Made by a program: the position numbers and the translations under genes | Source of the DNA: an uncultured Desulfofustis sp. | GTDB lineage: Bacteria > Desulfobacterota > Desulfobulbia > Desulfobulbales > Desulfocapsaceae | Assembly: GCA_905479735.1 (NCBI GenBank) | Contig: CAJQNS010000104.1 | Coordinates: forward strand, 1 to 51,884 | Length of the DNA: 51,884 nucleotides | Direction of reading: 5' to 3' | Part shown: positions 51,833 to 51,884 of the stretch, piece by piece | Layout of the letters: each line of letters starts with the position of its first letter | Numbering within the stretch: the stretch's first letter is position 1 | Notes under the pieces: generated by a model | The model's database searches: none | What the model saw: the letters and a program-made list of their open reading frames with translations, nothing else | Told to the model about the DNA's origin: nothing

Positions 51833-51884
51833 GGATATTTACTTTCCTCTTGCTGGCTAAGGGAAAGTCCTCGTATGTATATTT

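Overview
The window reads as an ordinary chromosomal segment of an anaerobic, Gram-negative member of the Desulfobacterota (the former Deltaproteobacteria), most likely from the Desulfobulbales/Desulfocapsaceae side. This placement is inferred. The grounds are outer-membrane biogenesis genes (lptE, an LptF/LptG permease, a KdnA-like sugar aminotransferase), a cobalt-early anaerobic cobalamin pathway (CbiG, CbiH, CbiC rather than CobG/CobF types), a DUF2232 membrane protein between rpsR and rplI, AP2-domain and YcaO-TPR proteins, and protein sequences that resemble that group. I saw no transposon, prophage, CRISPR array, rRNA or tRNA. Genes are packed tightly with many 4-bp or longer stop/start overlaps and several TTG or GTG starts.

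Layout. 1-4 kb: a partial hrpA helicase runs off the left edge, divergent from galU-priA. 4-12.6 kb, all on the minus strand: mazG, then the ribosomal operon rpsF-rpsR-DUF2232-rplI ending in a strong terminator, then dnaB-leuS-lptE-dus. 12.7-20.3 kb, plus strand: an AP2-domain protein with its own promoter and structured leader, then rplU-rpmA, a terminator, obgE-proB-proA-nadD, a two-component receiver fused to a degenerate CheB domain, and ung. 20.3-26.9 kb, minus strand: rng, an M23 peptidase, an LptF/LptG-type permease with an added zinc-binding tail, nnr and a CBS protein, all very closely spaced. 27.1-33.8 kb, plus strand: a glycosyltransferase, a spore-photolyase-like radical SAM protein, ssb, a DnaJ-type co-chaperone, a YejA-like periplasmic binding protein, a cold-shock protein with a hairpin-rich leader, and tsaE.

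33.9-46.1 kb is a cobalamin operon: a YcaO-TPR gene, then cbiG, cbiH, cobC, cobU, cobT, cobS, a cobD-cobQ fusion, cbiB, cbiA and cbiC. It covers some corrin-ring steps (CbiH, CbiG, CbiC), side-chain amidation (CbiA, CobQ), the aminopropanol arm (CobD, CbiB) and nucleotide-loop assembly (CobU, CobT, CobS, CobC). CbiK/X, CbiL, CbiF, CbiD, CbiE, CbiT, CbiJ and CobA/BtuR must be encoded elsewhere. No cobalamin riboswitch is visible. 46.1-51.9 kb: ndk, a small ACT-like protein, xseA (minus), a membrane-anchored TPR protein, panC, a KdnA-like aminotransferase and a SleB-type hydrolase.

Most genes are housekeeping. The least ordinary items are the CheB-like protein that has lost its catalytic Ser and His, the YcaO-TPR protein heading the cobalamin operon, the spore-photolyase-like protein lacking the hydrogen-donor Cys, the zinc-tailed LptF/G permease, the CobD-CobQ fusion, the double AP2-like protein, and several structured leaders or promoter palindromes (rpsF, cspA-like, ssb, ndk, dus).
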